A stretch of DNA of 64,000 nt from Pseudomonadota bacterium (GTDB lineage Bacteria > Pseudomonadota > Alphaproteobacteria > Acetobacterales > Acetobacteraceae), in NCBI GenBank assembly GCA_021847995.1, contig JAJZNE010000058.1, positions 1-64,000 on the forward strand, given 5' to 3'. Under the pieces are notes generated by a model. That model saw only the letters and a program-made list of their open reading frames with translations. It did no database searches and was not told where the DNA came from. The position numbers and the translations under genes are program-made. Position 1 is the stretch's first letter. The number at the start of each line of letters is the position of its first letter. This document shows positions 18,707 to 28,553 of this stretch, in pieces.

Positions 18707-20302
18707 ATGAAACATCCCGTCCGGGCCGCCGCCATCGCCGCCATTGCGGCCCTGCTCGCCGCCGGCAGCGTCGAGGCCAAGACGTTGGTCTATTGTTCAG
18801 AGGGTTCACCAGAGAATTTCAACCCGATGATCAACACGACCGGCACCACGTTTGATGCCAACAAGCCTATCTACAACCAGTTGGTGCAGTTCCGGCCCGG
18901 AACCACTGAGGTGGAGGCGGGGCTGGCGGAGTCGTGGGATATCTCGGAGGACGATACCGTATTCACCTTCCATCTGCGTAAGAACGTGCAGTGGCACAGC
19001 AACAAGATATTCAAGCCGACCCGGCCTTTCAACGCCGACGATGTGATCTTTAGCTTTGACCGCCAATGGCACGACAGCAACCCGTACCATAAGATCTCCG
19101 GCGGCGGGTACGAGTATTTCGGCGATATGGATCTGCCAAACCTGCTCGACAGGATCGAAAAGCTCGACGACTATACGGTACGGTTCACGCTGAAGAAGCC
19201 GAACGCGCCGTTCCTTGCCGACATGGCGATGGATTTCGCTGCCATCCAATCGAAGGAATATGCCGACGCACTGCTCGCCGCGGGCAAGCCGGAGATGATC
19301 GATCAGGAACCGGTCGGCACCGGCCCGTTCGAGTTGGTCGCCTACCAGAAGGACACCACCATCCGCTATCGCCGCTTCGACGGGTTCTGGGGAGCGAAGG
19401 CGAAGCTCGATGCGCTGGTGTTCGCCATCACCAAGGATCCGGCGGTGCGTCTGGCCAAACTGCGCGCCAATGAGTGCCAGGTGATGGCCTATCCATCGCC
19501 GGCCGATCTTCCCGCCATCAAGGCCGACCCCAAGCTGCAACTGCTGTCGCAGCCGGGTCTGAACGTCGGCTATCTCGCGCTCAACAACACGCGGCCGCCG
19601 TTCGGCGACGTGCGCGTGCGCCGTGCCATCAACATGGCGATCGACAAGAAGGCGATCATCGATGCGGTCTATCAGGGCGCCGGCCAGCCGGCGAAGAACC
19701 TGATTCCGCCGACGATGTGGAGCTACAACAACGCGGTCGAGGATTTTCCCTACGATCCGGCGGAAGCGAAGAACCTGCTCGCGGCGGCGGGACTGGCCGG
19801 CGGCTTCGAGACCGAGTTGTGGGCGATGCCGGTGCAGCGGCCCTATAACCCCGACGCGCGGCGGATGGCCGAACTGATGCAGTCCGACCTGGCCAAGGTC
19901 GGGATCAGGGCGAAGATCGTCAGCTATGAATGGGGCGAATACCGCAAGCGTGTCGCTGCCGGCGAGGCGCCGATGGCGCTGCTCGGCTGGACCGGCGACA
20001 ACGGCGACCCGGACAATTTCTTCGTCCCGCTCGCCGGCTGCGCGGCGGCGCGTCCCGGCGGCGGCAACGCGGCGAAGTGGTGCAACCACGAGTTCGATGA
20101 TCTGGTCAACAAGGCCGCCACCCTGCCGAGCCAGGCGGAACGGGCCAGGCTCTATGAACAGGCGCAGGTGGTGATGCACCGGGAGGCGCCGTTCTACCTT
20201 GTCGCCCATTCGGTCGTGTTCATGCCGATGTCGAAGGCCGTCATCGGCTACAGGATGTCGCCGCTCGGCGATCACCGCTTCGACCAGGTTGATCTGCAAT
20301 AG
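18707..20302 (+). CDS. dppA: Dipeptide-type ABC transporter substrate-binding protein (family 5)
   Basis: 531 residues, with a Sec signal ending at about SVEAKTL. SBP family 5 stretches include LVYCSEGSPENFNPMINTTG, FTFHLRKNVQWHSN, FNADDVIFSFDRQ, EPVGTGPFELVAYQKD and RVRRAINMAIDKKAII. It resembles DppA, SapA and peptide or glutathione binding proteins. The ligand is likely a short peptide. The first 400 bases look less GC-rich than the rest. AGAAGGAG at 18690-18697 supports the ATG. First gene of a five-gene operon. Confidence 0.9.
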   Translation: MKHPVRAAAIAAIAALLAAGSVEAKTLVYCSEGSPENFNPMINTTGTTFDANKPIYNQLVQFRPGTTEVEAGLAESWDISEDDTVFTFHLRKNVQWHSNKIFKPTRPFNADDVIFSFDRQWHDSNPYHKISGGGYEYFGDMDLPNLLDRIEKLDDYTVRFTLKKPNAPFLADMAMDFAAIQSKEYADALLAAGKPEMIDQEPVGTGPFELVAYQKDTTIRYRRFDGFWGAKAKLDALVFAITKDPAVRLAKLRANECQVMAYPSPADLPAIKADPKLQLLSQPGLNVGYLALNNTRPPFGDVRVRRAINMAIDKKAIIDAVYQGAGQPAKNLIPPTMWSYNNAVEDFPYDPAEAKNLLAAAGLAGGFETELWAMPVQRPYNPDARRMAELMQSDLAKVGIRAKIVSYEWGEYRKRVAAGEAPMALLGWTGDNGDPDNFFVPLAGCAAARPGGGNAAKWCNHEFDDLVNKAATLPSQAERARLYEQAQVVMHREAPFYLVAHSVVFMPMSKAVIGYRMSPLGDHRFDQVDLQ

Positions 20303-20320
20303 CGCGCGCGCACGCGCACC

Positions 20321-21325
20321 GTGCTGCGCTTCCTGCTCCGCCGCGTGACGCTGATCGTGCCCACGTTCGTCGGCGTCACGCTGCTGAGCTTCCTGCTGAT
20401 CCATCTCGTCCCCGGCGACCCGATCGAGGTCCGCACCGGCGAACGCGGCATCACCCCGGAGCGGCTTGCCGCCATGCGTCACGAGATGGGGCTGGACCGC
20501 CCGCTGTGGCAGCAGTTCGCCGGCTATGAGGCGCAGGTGCTGCACGGCAATCTCGGAACCTCGATCATCACCCGGCAGCCGGTGTGGCGGGAGTTCGCCA
20601 CCCTGTTCCCCGCAACCATCGAACTGTCCGTCTGCGCCATCGTCTTCGCGATCGCGGTCGGTCTGCCGCTCGGCGTGATCGCGGCGGTGCGGCGTGGCTC
20701 GGTGTTCGATTACGGGCTGATGGGCCTGTCCATCGCCGGTGCCTCCATGCCGATCTTCTGGTGGGGGCTGATGATGATCCTGGTGTTCTCCGTCGCCCTC
20801 GGCTGGACGCCGGTATCGGGGCGGATCAGCGATGCCTTCTATGTCGAGCCGTGGAGCGGCTTCATGCTGATCGACGCCTGGTTCTCCGATGACAAGGGGG
20901 CAGTGCGATCGGCGTTCTCGCATCTCATCCTGCCGACGATCGTGCTCGGCACCATCCCGCTCGCCACCATTGCCCGCATGACCCGCTCCGCGATGCTGGA
21001 AGTGCTGGGGGAGGATTACATCCGCACCGCGCGGGCCAAGGGGCTGGGCGGCGTGCGGGTGGTGGTGGTGCATGCGCTGCGCAATGCCCTGATCCCGGTG
21101 GTGACGGTGATCGGCCTGCAGGTCGGCACGCTGCTGGGCGGCGCGATCCTGACCGAGACGATCTTTTCCTGGCCCGGCGTCGGGCACTGGCTGGTGGAAA
21201 GCATCCAGCGGCGCGATTACCCGGTGCTGCAGGGTGGCACGCTGCTGGTCGCGAGCCTCGTCATGCTGGTCAATCTCGGGGTCGATCTCGCCTATGGCTT
21301 CCTCAATCCGCGGATCCGCCGCTGA
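20321..21325 (+). CDS. dppB: Dipeptide-type ABC transporter permease, DppB family
   Basis: 334 residues with six membrane helices. Family landmarks are the N-terminal LRRVTLIVPTFVGVTLLSF, PGDPIEVRTGERG and the EAA loop near EVLGEDYIRTARAKGLGGV. The start is a GTG at 20321, since no ATG fits. The TGA shares bases with the ATG of the partner permease. It forms the inner-membrane channel with DppC. Confidence 0.92.
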   Translation: MLRFLLRRVTLIVPTFVGVTLLSFLLIHLVPGDPIEVRTGERGITPERLAAMRHEMGLDRPLWQQFAGYEAQVLHGNLGTSIITRQPVWREFATLFPATIELSVCAIVFAIAVGLPLGVIAAVRRGSVFDYGLMGLSIAGASMPIFWWGLMMILVFSVALGWTPVSGRISDAFYVEPWSGFMLIDAWFSDDKGAVRSAFSHLILPTIVLGTIPLATIARMTRSAMLEVLGEDYIRTARAKGLGGVRVVVVHALRNALIPVVTVIGLQVGTLLGGAILTETIFSWPGVGHWLVESIQRRDYPVLQGGTLLVASLVMLVNLGVDLAYGFLNPRIRR

Positions 21326-22236
21326 TGTCGGGCGCCGACGTGCAGGCCGCGACCGCCGCCGCTCGGCCGCAGCGCGCGCCCGGCAGCCTGCGCCTGTTCT
21401 GGCGCGCATTCGCCGAGAACCGCGGCGCCGTCGTCGGTTTTGCCGTGATGCTGCTGCTGGTCGCGGTCGCGCTGCTGGCCGACTGGGTGGCGCCGCATTC
21501 ACCGGTTGTGCAGTTTCGCGACCATTTTCTTGCCCCGCCAATGTGGCAGCGCGGCGGTTCGGCGGAATTCCTGCTCGGAACCGACGATGTCGGACGCGAC
21601 ATCCTTTCCCGCCTGATCCATGGCGCGCGGCTGTCGCTGCTGATCGGCCTTGCGGTGGTGGCGCTGTCGCTCAGCGGCGGCACCGTCCTCGGCCTTTCCG
21701 CCGCGTTCGCCGGCGGCACCGCCGATATCGCGATCATGCGGCTGATGGACATCCTGCTGGTGTTCCCGTCGCTGCTGCTTGCGATCGTCATCGTCGCGAT
21801 CCTCGGTCCGTCGCTGTTCAATGCGATGATCGCCGTCGCCATCGTCACGCTGCCCAATTACACGCGGCTTTCCCGGGCCGCGGCGCTCGGTGAACTGGCG
21901 CGCGACTATGTCACGGCGACACGTTCGGCCGGCGCGGGAACGCTGCGGCTGATGTTCCTGACCGTGCTGCCCAACTGCACCGCGCCGCTGATCGTGCAGG
22001 CGACGCTGGGCTTCTCCTCGGCGATCCTGGACGCCGCGGCGCTTGGCTTCCTCGGCCTCGGTGCCCAGCCGCCGACGCCGGAATGGGGCACCATGCTGGC
22101 CGGGGCGCTGGAGTTCTACCAGCGCGCATGGTGGGTGCTGGCCTTTCCCGGGATCGCCATCCTGGTCACGGTGCTCGCCTTCAACCTGATGGGCGACGGG
22201 CTGCGCGACGCGCTGGACCCGCGGCTGAAGCGATGA
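21325..22236 (+). CDS. dppC: Dipeptide-type ABC transporter permease, DppC family
   Basis: 303 residues with six membrane helices. Features are [20 protein letters not shown], typical of DppC/OppC N-terminal regions, and the loop [20 protein letters not shown] that docks on the ATPase. It ends overlapping the DppD start by four bases (ATGA). Confidence 0.92.
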   Translation: MSGADVQAATAAARPQRAPGSLRLFWRAFAENRGAVVGFAVMLLLVAVALLADWVAPHSPVVQFRDHFLAPPMWQRGGSAEFLLGTDDVGRDILSRLIHGARLSLLIGLAVVALSLSGGTVLGLSAAFAGGTADIAIMRLMDILLVFPSLLLAIVIVAILGPSLFNAMIAVAIVTLPNYTRLSRAAALGELARDYVTATRSAGAGTLRLMFLTVLPNCTAPLIVQATLGFSSAILDAAALGFLGLGAQPPTPEWGTMLAGALEFYQRAWWVLAFPGIAILVTVLAFNLMGDGLRDALDPRLKR

Positions 22237-23246
22237 CCGCACTGCTGGAGGTCCGCGACCTTGCGGTCACCTTTCCGACCGCGCGCGGCACGTTCCAGGC
22301 AGTGGCCGGCGTCGAGGTCGTCGTCGATGCCGGTGAGGTGCTGTGCATCGTCGGCGAATCCGGCTCCGGCAAGAGCGTCTCCATGCTCGCCGCGATGGGG
22401 CTGATCGCGCGGCCGGGGCAGGTGCGTGCCGCGGCGCTGCGCTTCGACGGCACCGACCTGCTGACGCTGCCGCCGCGCCGGCGGCGGCGGCTGGTCGGGC
22501 GGGACATGGCGATGATCTTCCAGGAGCCGATGTCCTCGCTCAATCCGTGCTATCCGGTCGGCTGGCAGATCGGCGAGGCGCTGCGTGCGCACCATGCCGT
22601 GCCGCAGCGCGAGGTGCGCGGGCGCATCGTCGAACTGCTCGATCAGGTCGGCATTCCCGCCCCCGCGACGCGGCTCGGCGCGTTTCCGCACCAGCTCTCC
22701 GGCGGCATGAACCAGCGGGTGATGATCGCCATGGCGATCGCCTGCAACCCGCGGCTGCTGATCGCCGACGAGCCGACCACGGCGCTGGACGTGACCATCC
22801 AGAAGCAGATTCTCGACCTGCTGATCGGCCTGCAGCGCGTGCGCGGCATGGCGCTGGTGCTGATCACGCACGACATGGGCGTGGTGGCGGAGACGGCGCA
22901 GCGCGTGCAGGTGATGTATGCTGGCCAGATGGTCGAGGAAGCACCGACCGCGGCCCTGTTCGCCACCCCCCGCCACCCCTACACCGCGGCGCTGCTGGAG
23001 GCGTTGCCGGAGCGCGCGATCGGCCGCCCCCGGCTGCCCACCATCCCCGGCGTCGTTCCCGGTATCGCCGACCGGCCGGAAGGCTGTCTGTTCAACCCGC
23101 GCTGCCGCTTCGCGACCGCCCGTTGCCGCGCCGAGCTGCCGGCGCTGGATGGCCCGCCCGGCCGGCGCGCGCGCTGCCATTATCCGCTCGACGAAGCCGG
23201 GCGGCCGACGCACGGCCACCCCGGCACGGCCGGGGTGATGGCATGA
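22233..23246 (+). CDS. dppD: Dipeptide-type ABC transporter ATP-binding protein, DppD family
   Basis: 337 residues. Walker A is [12 protein letters not shown], followed by the Q-loop in [12 protein letters not shown], signature [15 protein letters not shown], Walker [13 protein letters not shown] and switch ITHDMGV. The C-terminal oligopeptide-transporter extension has [19 protein letters not shown], a cysteine cluster common in DppD/OppD. It overlaps dppC and dppF by four bases each. Confidence 0.93.
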   Translation: MTALLEVRDLAVTFPTARGTFQAVAGVEVVVDAGEVLCIVGESGSGKSVSMLAAMGLIARPGQVRAAALRFDGTDLLTLPPRRRRRLVGRDMAMIFQEPMSSLNPCYPVGWQIGEALRAHHAVPQREVRGRIVELLDQVGIPAPATRLGAFPHQLSGGMNQRVMIAMAIACNPRLLIADEPTTALDVTIQKQILDLLIGLQRVRGMALVLITHDMGVVAETAQRVQVMYAGQMVEEAPTAALFATPRHPYTAALLEALPERAIGRPRLPTIPGVVPGIADRPEGCLFNPRCRFATARCRAELPALDGPPGRRARCHYPLDEAGRPTHGHPGTAGVMA

Positions 23247-24211
23247 CGGCGCTGATGCAGGCGGATGACCTGCGCCGCCACTACCCGGCAGGCGGCGGCC
23301 TGTTCGCGCGGCGCGGCGTGGTGCGGGCGGTGGATGGCGTGTCGTTCACCCTGTCCGCCGCGCGCACGCTGGCCGTGGTCGGCGAATCCGGGTCGGGAAA
23401 ATCGACGCTCGCGCGCATGGCGACGCTGATGGAGCGACCGAGCGCGGGCGAATTGCGGCTGGACGGCACTTCCGCCTCCGATGCCGGGCCGGCGGTGCTG
23501 CGGCGCCTGCGTCTCGACGTACAGATGGTGTTCCAGAACCCTTACGGATCGCTCAATCCCCGCAAGACGGTGGGCGCGATCCTGACCGAGCCGCTCGCCA
23601 TCAACCGCCGCGGCAACCGCGCCGCCCGCGCCGCGGCGGCACGGGCGATGATGGCGAAGGTGGGATTGCGGGACGATCAGTTCGGACGTTACCCGCACAT
23701 GTTCTCGGGCGGCCAGCGCCAGCGCATCGCGATCGCGCGCGCGCTGATGCTGTCGCCGCGCGTGGTGGTGGCCGACGAGCCGGTGTCCGCCCTCGATGTC
23801 TCGATCCAGGCGCAGGTGCTGAACCTGATGATGGATCTGCAGGACGAACTGGGCCTCGCCTATCTGTTCATCAGCCACGACCTTTCCGTGGTGCGCCATA
23901 TCGCGCACGAGGTGCTGGTGCTCTATCTCGGCCGCACGGTGGAGCAGGCGCCGAAGGACACGCTGTTCGCGCGCCCGCGCCATCCCTACACGCAGGCGCT
24001 GCTGGCGGCCACGCCCTCGGTCACGCCGCGCCACGGGGCGGCCCGCGCGGTGGTGAAGGGCGAGTTGCCGTCGCCGCTGCATCCGCCGCCCGGCTGCGCC
24101 TTCGCCGGCCGCTGCCCGCATGCCGATGCCCGCTGCACTGCCGAGCGGCCGGAATTGCGCGCGCTGGAGGGACACATGGTCGCGTGCCATCACGCCGAGC
24201 GCGTGGCGTAG
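23243..24211 (+). CDS. dppF: Dipeptide-type ABC transporter ATP-binding protein, DppF family
   Basis: 322 residues. Walker A is [13 protein letters not shown], signature [15 protein letters not shown], Walker [13 protein letters not shown] and switch FISHDLSV. The C-terminal extension has [15 protein letters not shown]. With DppD it would form the heterodimeric motor. Last gene of the dpp operon, closed by a strong hairpin at 24228-24256. Confidence 0.93.
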   Translation: MTALMQADDLRRHYPAGGGLFARRGVVRAVDGVSFTLSAARTLAVVGESGSGKSTLARMATLMERPSAGELRLDGTSASDAGPAVLRRLRLDVQMVFQNPYGSLNPRKTVGAILTEPLAINRRGNRAARAAAARAMMAKVGLRDDQFGRYPHMFSGGQRQRIAIARALMLSPRVVVADEPVSALDVSIQAQVLNLMMDLQDELGLAYLFISHDLSVVRHIAHEVLVLYLGRTVEQAPKDTLFARPRHPYTQALLAATPSVTPRHGAARAVVKGELPSPLHPPPGCAFAGRCPHADARCTAERPELRALEGHMVACHHAERVA

Positions 24212-24227
24212 GCGAAGCCAACCGCGT

Positions 24228-24256
24228 CTGCGGCCCCCCGGATCGCCGGGCCGCAG
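24228..24256. terminator. Strong hairpin between convergent dppF and XRE genes
   Basis: CTGCGGCCC and GGGCCGCAG form a perfect 9-bp stem around an 11-base loop. No T-run follows. It lies between convergent genes and may terminate both. Confidence 0.5.
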
Positions 24257-24277
24257 TCAGGGACGGCCGCGGGAAGT

Positions 24278-25159
24278 TCAGCCCTGCTCTGCCGCCGCCA
24301 GCATGGCCCGCAGCCGGGCGGCGGCGGGCGGGCCTTTCAGCGCCTCCCGCCACAGCGATTCGGCGACGCGCTGATGCACCGATACCGCCTCCTCGGCCGA
24401 GGTGAGGCTGACAACGCCGGTGCTGGCGAAGGGCGAGCCATCCGGGCGGAACGGGCTGACGGCAACGCTGGCCCGCTCCCGCCCGCGCAGCAGCATGAAG
24501 CCACCGGCCGGCTCGATTGCGGTCAGCAGGCCGAATTGCAGCCCGATCGGCTCGCTTTCCATCGCCTCTGCAATCCGTGCCACTTCCGCCGCGGCGGCCT
24601 GCCGGCACTGAAGGCGCACCCGGTCGGACACGGCAAGCCCGGGGGCGATCCCGGTTTGCAGCAGGGCGGCAACCCGCCCCGCCGCCAACAGGCAGATCAC
24701 CGCCGGGCGGTGCTGCGCATAGCTGCGTTTGCGCGCCGCCTGCACGCCCAGCACCTGATCGACGATGGCGCGCAGTTGCGCCCGCTCCACCCCCGCCGAT
24801 TCGGTTGCTTCCGCCAGCGCCTCGGTCAGCGCGGCATCGAACGGATCGCCGGTGGTCAGATAGCACACCGCGCCGTCAACCTGCATGATCTGGTCGGAGA
24901 CCTCCTCCATCTGGCGCAGCCGCTCGAAAAAGCCGGAGGGCCGGCTGTAGTATTCGATGCCGACGCCGAGCAGCGTCAGCGGCGAGATCTTGAGCAGTTC
25001 GGCAAGCCGCTTGACGGTATCGAGCTTGATGACCTCGCCCTTCTCATACCGATAGAGGGCGGCGCGCGACACGCCGAGCCGCGCCGCGATCTCCTCCGCC
25101 CGCAGGCCGGATTCCATACGGAACGCGCGCAACTGATCGCCGATATCGGAAAACCGCAT
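24278..25159 (-). CDS. XRE-family transcriptional regulator with uncharacterised C-terminal domain
   Basis: 293 residues. A helix-turn-helix near the N-terminus (LRAEEIAARLGVSRAALYRYEKGEV) is followed by LDTVKRLAELLKISPLTLLGVGIEYY. A C-terminal region of about 200 residues, without a motif I recognise, carries GGFMLLRGRERASVAVSPFR near its end. The target is unknown; candidates are the convergent dpp operon or the upstream hyi-glxR genes. The ATG at 25159 gives a normal start. Confidence 0.82.
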   Translation of the reverse strand: MRFSDIGDQLRAFRMESGLRAEEIAARLGVSRAALYRYEKGEVIKLDTVKRLAELLKISPLTLLGVGIEYYSRPSGFFERLRQMEEVSDQIMQVDGAVCYLTTGDPFDAALTEALAEATESAGVERAQLRAIVDQVLGVQAARKRSYAQHRPAVICLLAAGRVAALLQTGIAPGLAVSDRVRLQCRQAAAAEVARIAEAMESEPIGLQFGLLTAIEPAGGFMLLRGRERASVAVSPFRPDGSPFASTGVVSLTSAEEAVSVHQRVAESLWREALKGPPAAARLRAMLAAAEQG

Positions 25160-25241
25160 GAAACCCGCCCTGCCGGCCCGGATCGCACCGTGAGAGACGG
25201 CGCCGGCAATGCCGCGCCGTCCCACATTCGGTCACATACCC

Positions 25242-25271
25242 AAGTTATTGCCACAGGCGCGGTTAATGCAA
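25242..25271 (-). promoter_or_regulatory. Weak candidate promoter for the XRE regulator
   Basis: On the minus strand, TTGCAT (25266-25271) and TAACTT (25242-25247) are 18 bases apart in an AT-richer 136-base gap, about 85 bases before the start codon. Matches to consensus are modest (three or four of six each). Confidence 0.3.
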
Positions 25272-25295
25272 TCTTGCTGCCGCGTCCGGAACGGA

Positions 25296-26171
25296 TCAGT
25301 CCGGCATGCCGGCCATCCGCTCGATCGCGCGCACCAGTGCGGAATGGTCGAGGTCGGCGCCGCCGGCGGCAACGACGGTGGAGAACATCTGCTGTGCGAC
25401 CGCCGTATTGGGCAGGGCCATGCCCATTTCCTGCGCTGCCGACAGCGCCAGCGAGAGATCTTTCTGGTGCAGGCGGATGCGGAAACCGGGTGCGAATTTG
25501 CGCGCGATCATGCGCTCGCCATGCACCTCCAGGATGCGCGAGGAGGCGAAGCCGCCCATCAGCGCCTGCCGGACCTTCGCCGGGTCGGCGCCGGCCTTGC
25601 GCGCGAAGGTCAGCGCCTCGCCGACCGCCTGGATGGTCAGCGCCACGATGATCTGGTTGGCGACCTTGCAGGTCTGGCCGGCGCCGTTCTCCGTCCCGAC
25701 CAGGGTGATGTTCCTGCCCATCGTCTCGAACAGCGGGCGGGCACGCTCGAATGCAGCCTCCGGCCCCCCGGCCATGATCGTCAGCGTGCCCTGCTGCGCC
25801 CCCACCTCGCCGCCCGACACCGGCGCATCGAGATAATCGCAGCCGATTGCGTTGATGCGTGCGGCGAACCCCTTGGTCGCGATCGGGCTGATCGAGGACA
25901 TGTCGATCAGCAGCTTGCCCGCGGTCAACCCCTCGGTGACGCCATGCGGGCCGAACAGCACCCGCTCGACATCCGGCGTGTCGGGCAGCATCAGGATCAC
26001 CACCTCCGCCGCCTCGGCCACCGCGGCGGCATCGCCGACCACGGTCGCGGCCCCGCGCACGTCGTCCATGAGGCTCTTGCGGTCGGGCACGATCAGCGCG
26101 TGACCCGCCGCCTTCAGCCTGAGTGCCATCGGGCGGCCCATGATGCCGAGGCCGATGAATCCGATCTGCAT
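25296..26171 (-). CDS. glxR: 2-hydroxy-3-oxopropionate (tartronate semialdehyde) reductase
   Basis: 291 residues of the beta-hydroxyacid dehydrogenase family. The NAD motif is IGFIGLGIMGRPMALRL, the substrate motif is DAPVSGGEVGAQQGTLTIMAGG, and the catalytic Lys is in GAGQTCKVANQ (about 171). The C-terminal helix has KDLSLALSAAQEMGM. It reduces tartronate semialdehyde to D-glycerate. It follows hyi after 15 bases, an arrangement known from glyoxylate-assimilation loci, although gcl is not in the window. Confidence 0.9.
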   Translation of the reverse strand: MQIGFIGLGIMGRPMALRLKAAGHALIVPDRKSLMDDVRGAATVVGDAAAVAEAAEVVILMLPDTPDVERVLFGPHGVTEGLTAGKLLIDMSSISPIATKGFAARINAIGCDYLDAPVSGGEVGAQQGTLTIMAGGPEAAFERARPLFETMGRNITLVGTENGAGQTCKVANQIIVALTIQAVGEALTFARKAGADPAKVRQALMGGFASSRILEVHGERMIARKFAPGFRIRLHQKDLSLALSAAQEMGMALPNTAVAQQMFSTVVAAGGADLDHSALVRAIERMAGMPD

Positions 26172-26186
26172 GGCGATCCCTTTCCT

Positions 26187-26966
26187 TCAGACGCCGAAGG
26201 TGCCGCGCCAGCCGAGACCGGCAACGGTGTCTCCGGCCGGGCGGTACTCGCAGCCGACCCAGCCGGCGTAGCCAAGCGCGTCGAGGCGGCGGAACAGATG
26301 CGCCCAGCCCAGTTCGCCCGTCCCCGGCTCATTGCGCGCCGGCACGTCGGCGATCTGGATATGGCCGATGATCGGCATCAGCGCCTCCAGCCGCTTGCTC
26401 ACGTCGCCCTCAGTGACCTGGCAGTGGTAGATATCGAACTGCAACCCGAGCCGCGCGGCGCCGATCGCGGCGATGATGCCGGCGGCCTGGCCGGTGGTGT
26501 GCAGATGAAAGCCCGGCATGTCGCGGTGGTTGATCGGCTCGATCACCAGCCGCCGTCCGGCCTGCGCCGCCTGCTCCGCCGCCCAGGCGAGATTGATGGC
26601 ATAGAGCGCCGCCGCGGTCTCCGGCGCGGTGCCCGCGGGCGGAATACCGGCCATGACATGGACCAGCGGGCAATCGAGCGCGGCGGCATATTCGAGGGCG
26701 CGCGCGATGCCGTCGCGGAACTCCTGCTGGCGTCCGGGCAGCGAGGCGGTGCCGCGCTCGCCGCCGGCCCAGTCGCCGGGGGGTGCGTTGAACAGCACCT
26801 GCCGCAGTCCGGCATCGTCCAGCCGGCGGCGGATTTCGGCGGCGGGGTGGTCATAGGGGAACAGGAACTCGACCGCGCGGAACCCGGCGGCGGCGGCGGC
26901 GGCGAAGCGGTCGAGGAAGGGCACCTCGTTGAACATCATCGACAGATTGGCAGCGAGCCGCGGCAT
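26187..26966 (-). CDS. hyi: Hydroxypyruvate isomerase
   Basis: 259 residues, a TIM-barrel of the AP-endonuclease-2-like superfamily. Hyi landmarks are AANLSMMFNEVPFLDRFAAA, VLFNAPPGDWAGGERG, RRLVIEPINHRDMPGFHLH and LQFDIYHCQVTEGDV. It interconverts hydroxypyruvate and tartronate semialdehyde, feeding glxR. GGAGGAGGGG upstream sets the ATG at 26966. Confidence 0.92.
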   Translation of the reverse strand: MPRLAANLSMMFNEVPFLDRFAAAAAAGFRAVEFLFPYDHPAAEIRRRLDDAGLRQVLFNAPPGDWAGGERGTASLPGRQQEFRDGIARALEYAAALDCPLVHVMAGIPPAGTAPETAAALYAINLAWAAEQAAQAGRRLVIEPINHRDMPGFHLHTTGQAAGIIAAIGAARLGLQFDIYHCQVTEGDVSKRLEALMPIIGHIQIADVPARNEPGTGELGWAHLFRRLDALGYAGWVGCEYRPAGDTVAGLGWRGTFGV

Positions 26967-27191
26967 GACGTATCCCCTCCTCCTGGGTTCCCGGTTGGCG
27001 CCGGGCCGGTTTAGCCGCACCCGAAGCGGCTGACCAGCGCCCGGCACGGAGGGCGCCATCGCGTGCCCTGCCGCACGTCCTGACCCCGGCACATGTGCAA
27101 CCGGTCCCTTCGGCGAAGCGCCGCTCACGCAGGCCGGATTTGACCGGCCGGGAGGCTTGGGTATTGTTCAGCAACAGCGGGGAGGTGGAGC

Positions 27192-28517
27192 GTGACCTGT
27201 CGTCGCAGGGCGGTTTTGGGTATGCTGCTTTACGGCGCCGCCACCGTATCGACCGCCTTTGCCCAGGGTTGTCCGCATCCGAATGGCGGCATTCCGCCGG
27301 GCGCGAACACGACCGACGCCTCGGCGCCGTTCTTCATCGAGACGAACGGGCTGAATTTCAACACGACACCTCCCACGCGCGACCCGGCAAATCCCGACTA
27401 CCCGCCGGCGACGGAACTTCCGGACGGTACGCTTCCGGCTGCCGGGGCGGAGGGGAATTTCATCATCGGGCCGACCCACGCCCCCGCCCCGGAGATCGCG
27501 GCCGAGGGCGGTACGCCGCAAGGCTCCGTGCAAAGCTTCACCATGTCGTCGGATGATGGCGTGATCTTCAGTCCCGGCATGATCCGGGACGACCCGAACG
27601 ATTGTCTCAATGCCTCCCTTCTCACTGCACGGACGCAAGCGGGCGATCGGTCCGATCTTGTGGTGACGACGAGCCATTCCGGCCGCTGGACGCGCACCGT
27701 GGATATCTATGTCCCGGCGCAATATGTTCGCGGCAGCGAAGCGCCTTTCATCGTGGTCGGGGATGGCGGACCCGCCGGGTTTTTCGATGAAAGACAGTTG
27801 TTCACGGTGCTTGACAACCTCATCCATACGCACCGCCTTCCGCCCCTGATTGCCGTCAGCATCGGGGCGGGCGGCCAGGACGCGCAGGGAAGTGAAAGGG
27901 GGCGCGAGTACGATGCGGTTTCCGGCGCCTATGCGGAGTGGGTCGAGCGTGAAGTGCTGCCGCGCGTCGAACAGCAGGCAAACGTGAAGCTGACCAGGGA
28001 TCCGGACGGGCGCGCGACGATGGGGATCAGTTCCAGCGGCGCCGCGGCCTTCACCATGGCCTGGTTTCGTCCCGATCTTTATCACCGGGTGCTCGCCTAT
28101 TCGCCGACGGTGGTCAATCAGCAATGGCCCCACAGTCCGGCGCTGCCGGGCGGCGCCTGGGAGTATCACTCGAAATGGGCCGGTCCGGCGGTTCCCGGCC
28201 GCAGCGTCACCGGGATTCATGTGACAAAGTCGGAGGCGGAACCTGCCTCCCCGCTCATTGCGGCCAATCCCGTAAAGCCGATCCGGTTCTGGTTCGAGGT
28301 CGGCGACCAGGATCTGTTCTATCCCCTTCCCTCTCTGCCTGACGGCATGCACGACTGGGTGCTGGCGGACGAACGCCTCGCCAAGTCGCTGGGAGACAGG
28401 GGCTATCATTATCAGTTCATCTTCGCACGCAACGCGAAGCACGTTGACAAGGCAACACTTGCCCAGACCTTGCCGGAGGCCCTCGAATGGGTCTGGAAGG
28501 GCTATTCGTCCCGGTAA
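27192..28517 (+). CDS. Secreted esterase of the Fes/esterase-D-like family
   Basis: 441 residues. A signal peptide (about 1-24, ending STAFAQG) leads into an alpha/beta hydrolase. DIYVPAQYVRGSEAPFIVVG and IAVSIGAGGQDAQGSERG match PF00756-type esterases. The nucleophile elbow is probably GISSSGAAAF (278-283), with a late histidine in NAKHVDKATL. Such enzymes hydrolyse siderophore or other esters in the periplasm; the substrate is unknown. The GTG start at 27192 has GGGGAGGTGGAGC upstream. GC content is lower than in the neighbours, which may point to acquisition. Confidence 0.8.
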   Translation: MTCRRRAVLGMLLYGAATVSTAFAQGCPHPNGGIPPGANTTDASAPFFIETNGLNFNTTPPTRDPANPDYPPATELPDGTLPAAGAEGNFIIGPTHAPAPEIAAEGGTPQGSVQSFTMSSDDGVIFSPGMIRDDPNDCLNASLLTARTQAGDRSDLVVTTSHSGRWTRTVDIYVPAQYVRGSEAPFIVVGDGGPAGFFDERQLFTVLDNLIHTHRLPPLIAVSIGAGGQDAQGSERGREYDAVSGAYAEWVEREVLPRVEQQANVKLTRDPDGRATMGISSSGAAAFTMAWFRPDLYHRVLAYSPTVVNQQWPHSPALPGGAWEYHSKWAGPAVPGRSVTGIHVTKSEAEPASPLIAANPVKPIRFWFEVGDQDLFYPLPSLPDGMHDWVLADERLAKSLGDRGYHYQFIFARNAKHVDKATLAQTLPEALEWVWKGYSSR

Positions 28518-28522
28518 GGCGG

Positions 28523-28543
28523 GCAGATGCCGGCGGCATCTGC
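28523..28543. terminator. Bidirectional hairpin between the esterase and csoR
   Basis: GCAGATGCC-GGC-GGCATCTGC is a perfect 9-bp stem placed between convergent genes. No T-run follows. Confidence 0.55.
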
Positions 28544-28553
28544 GCCGGCACGC

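Noticed and set aside
18806-21541. A 911-codon open frame on the minus strand
   Set aside because: Antisense to dppA-dppB-dppC, with no recognisable domain and low-complexity composition.
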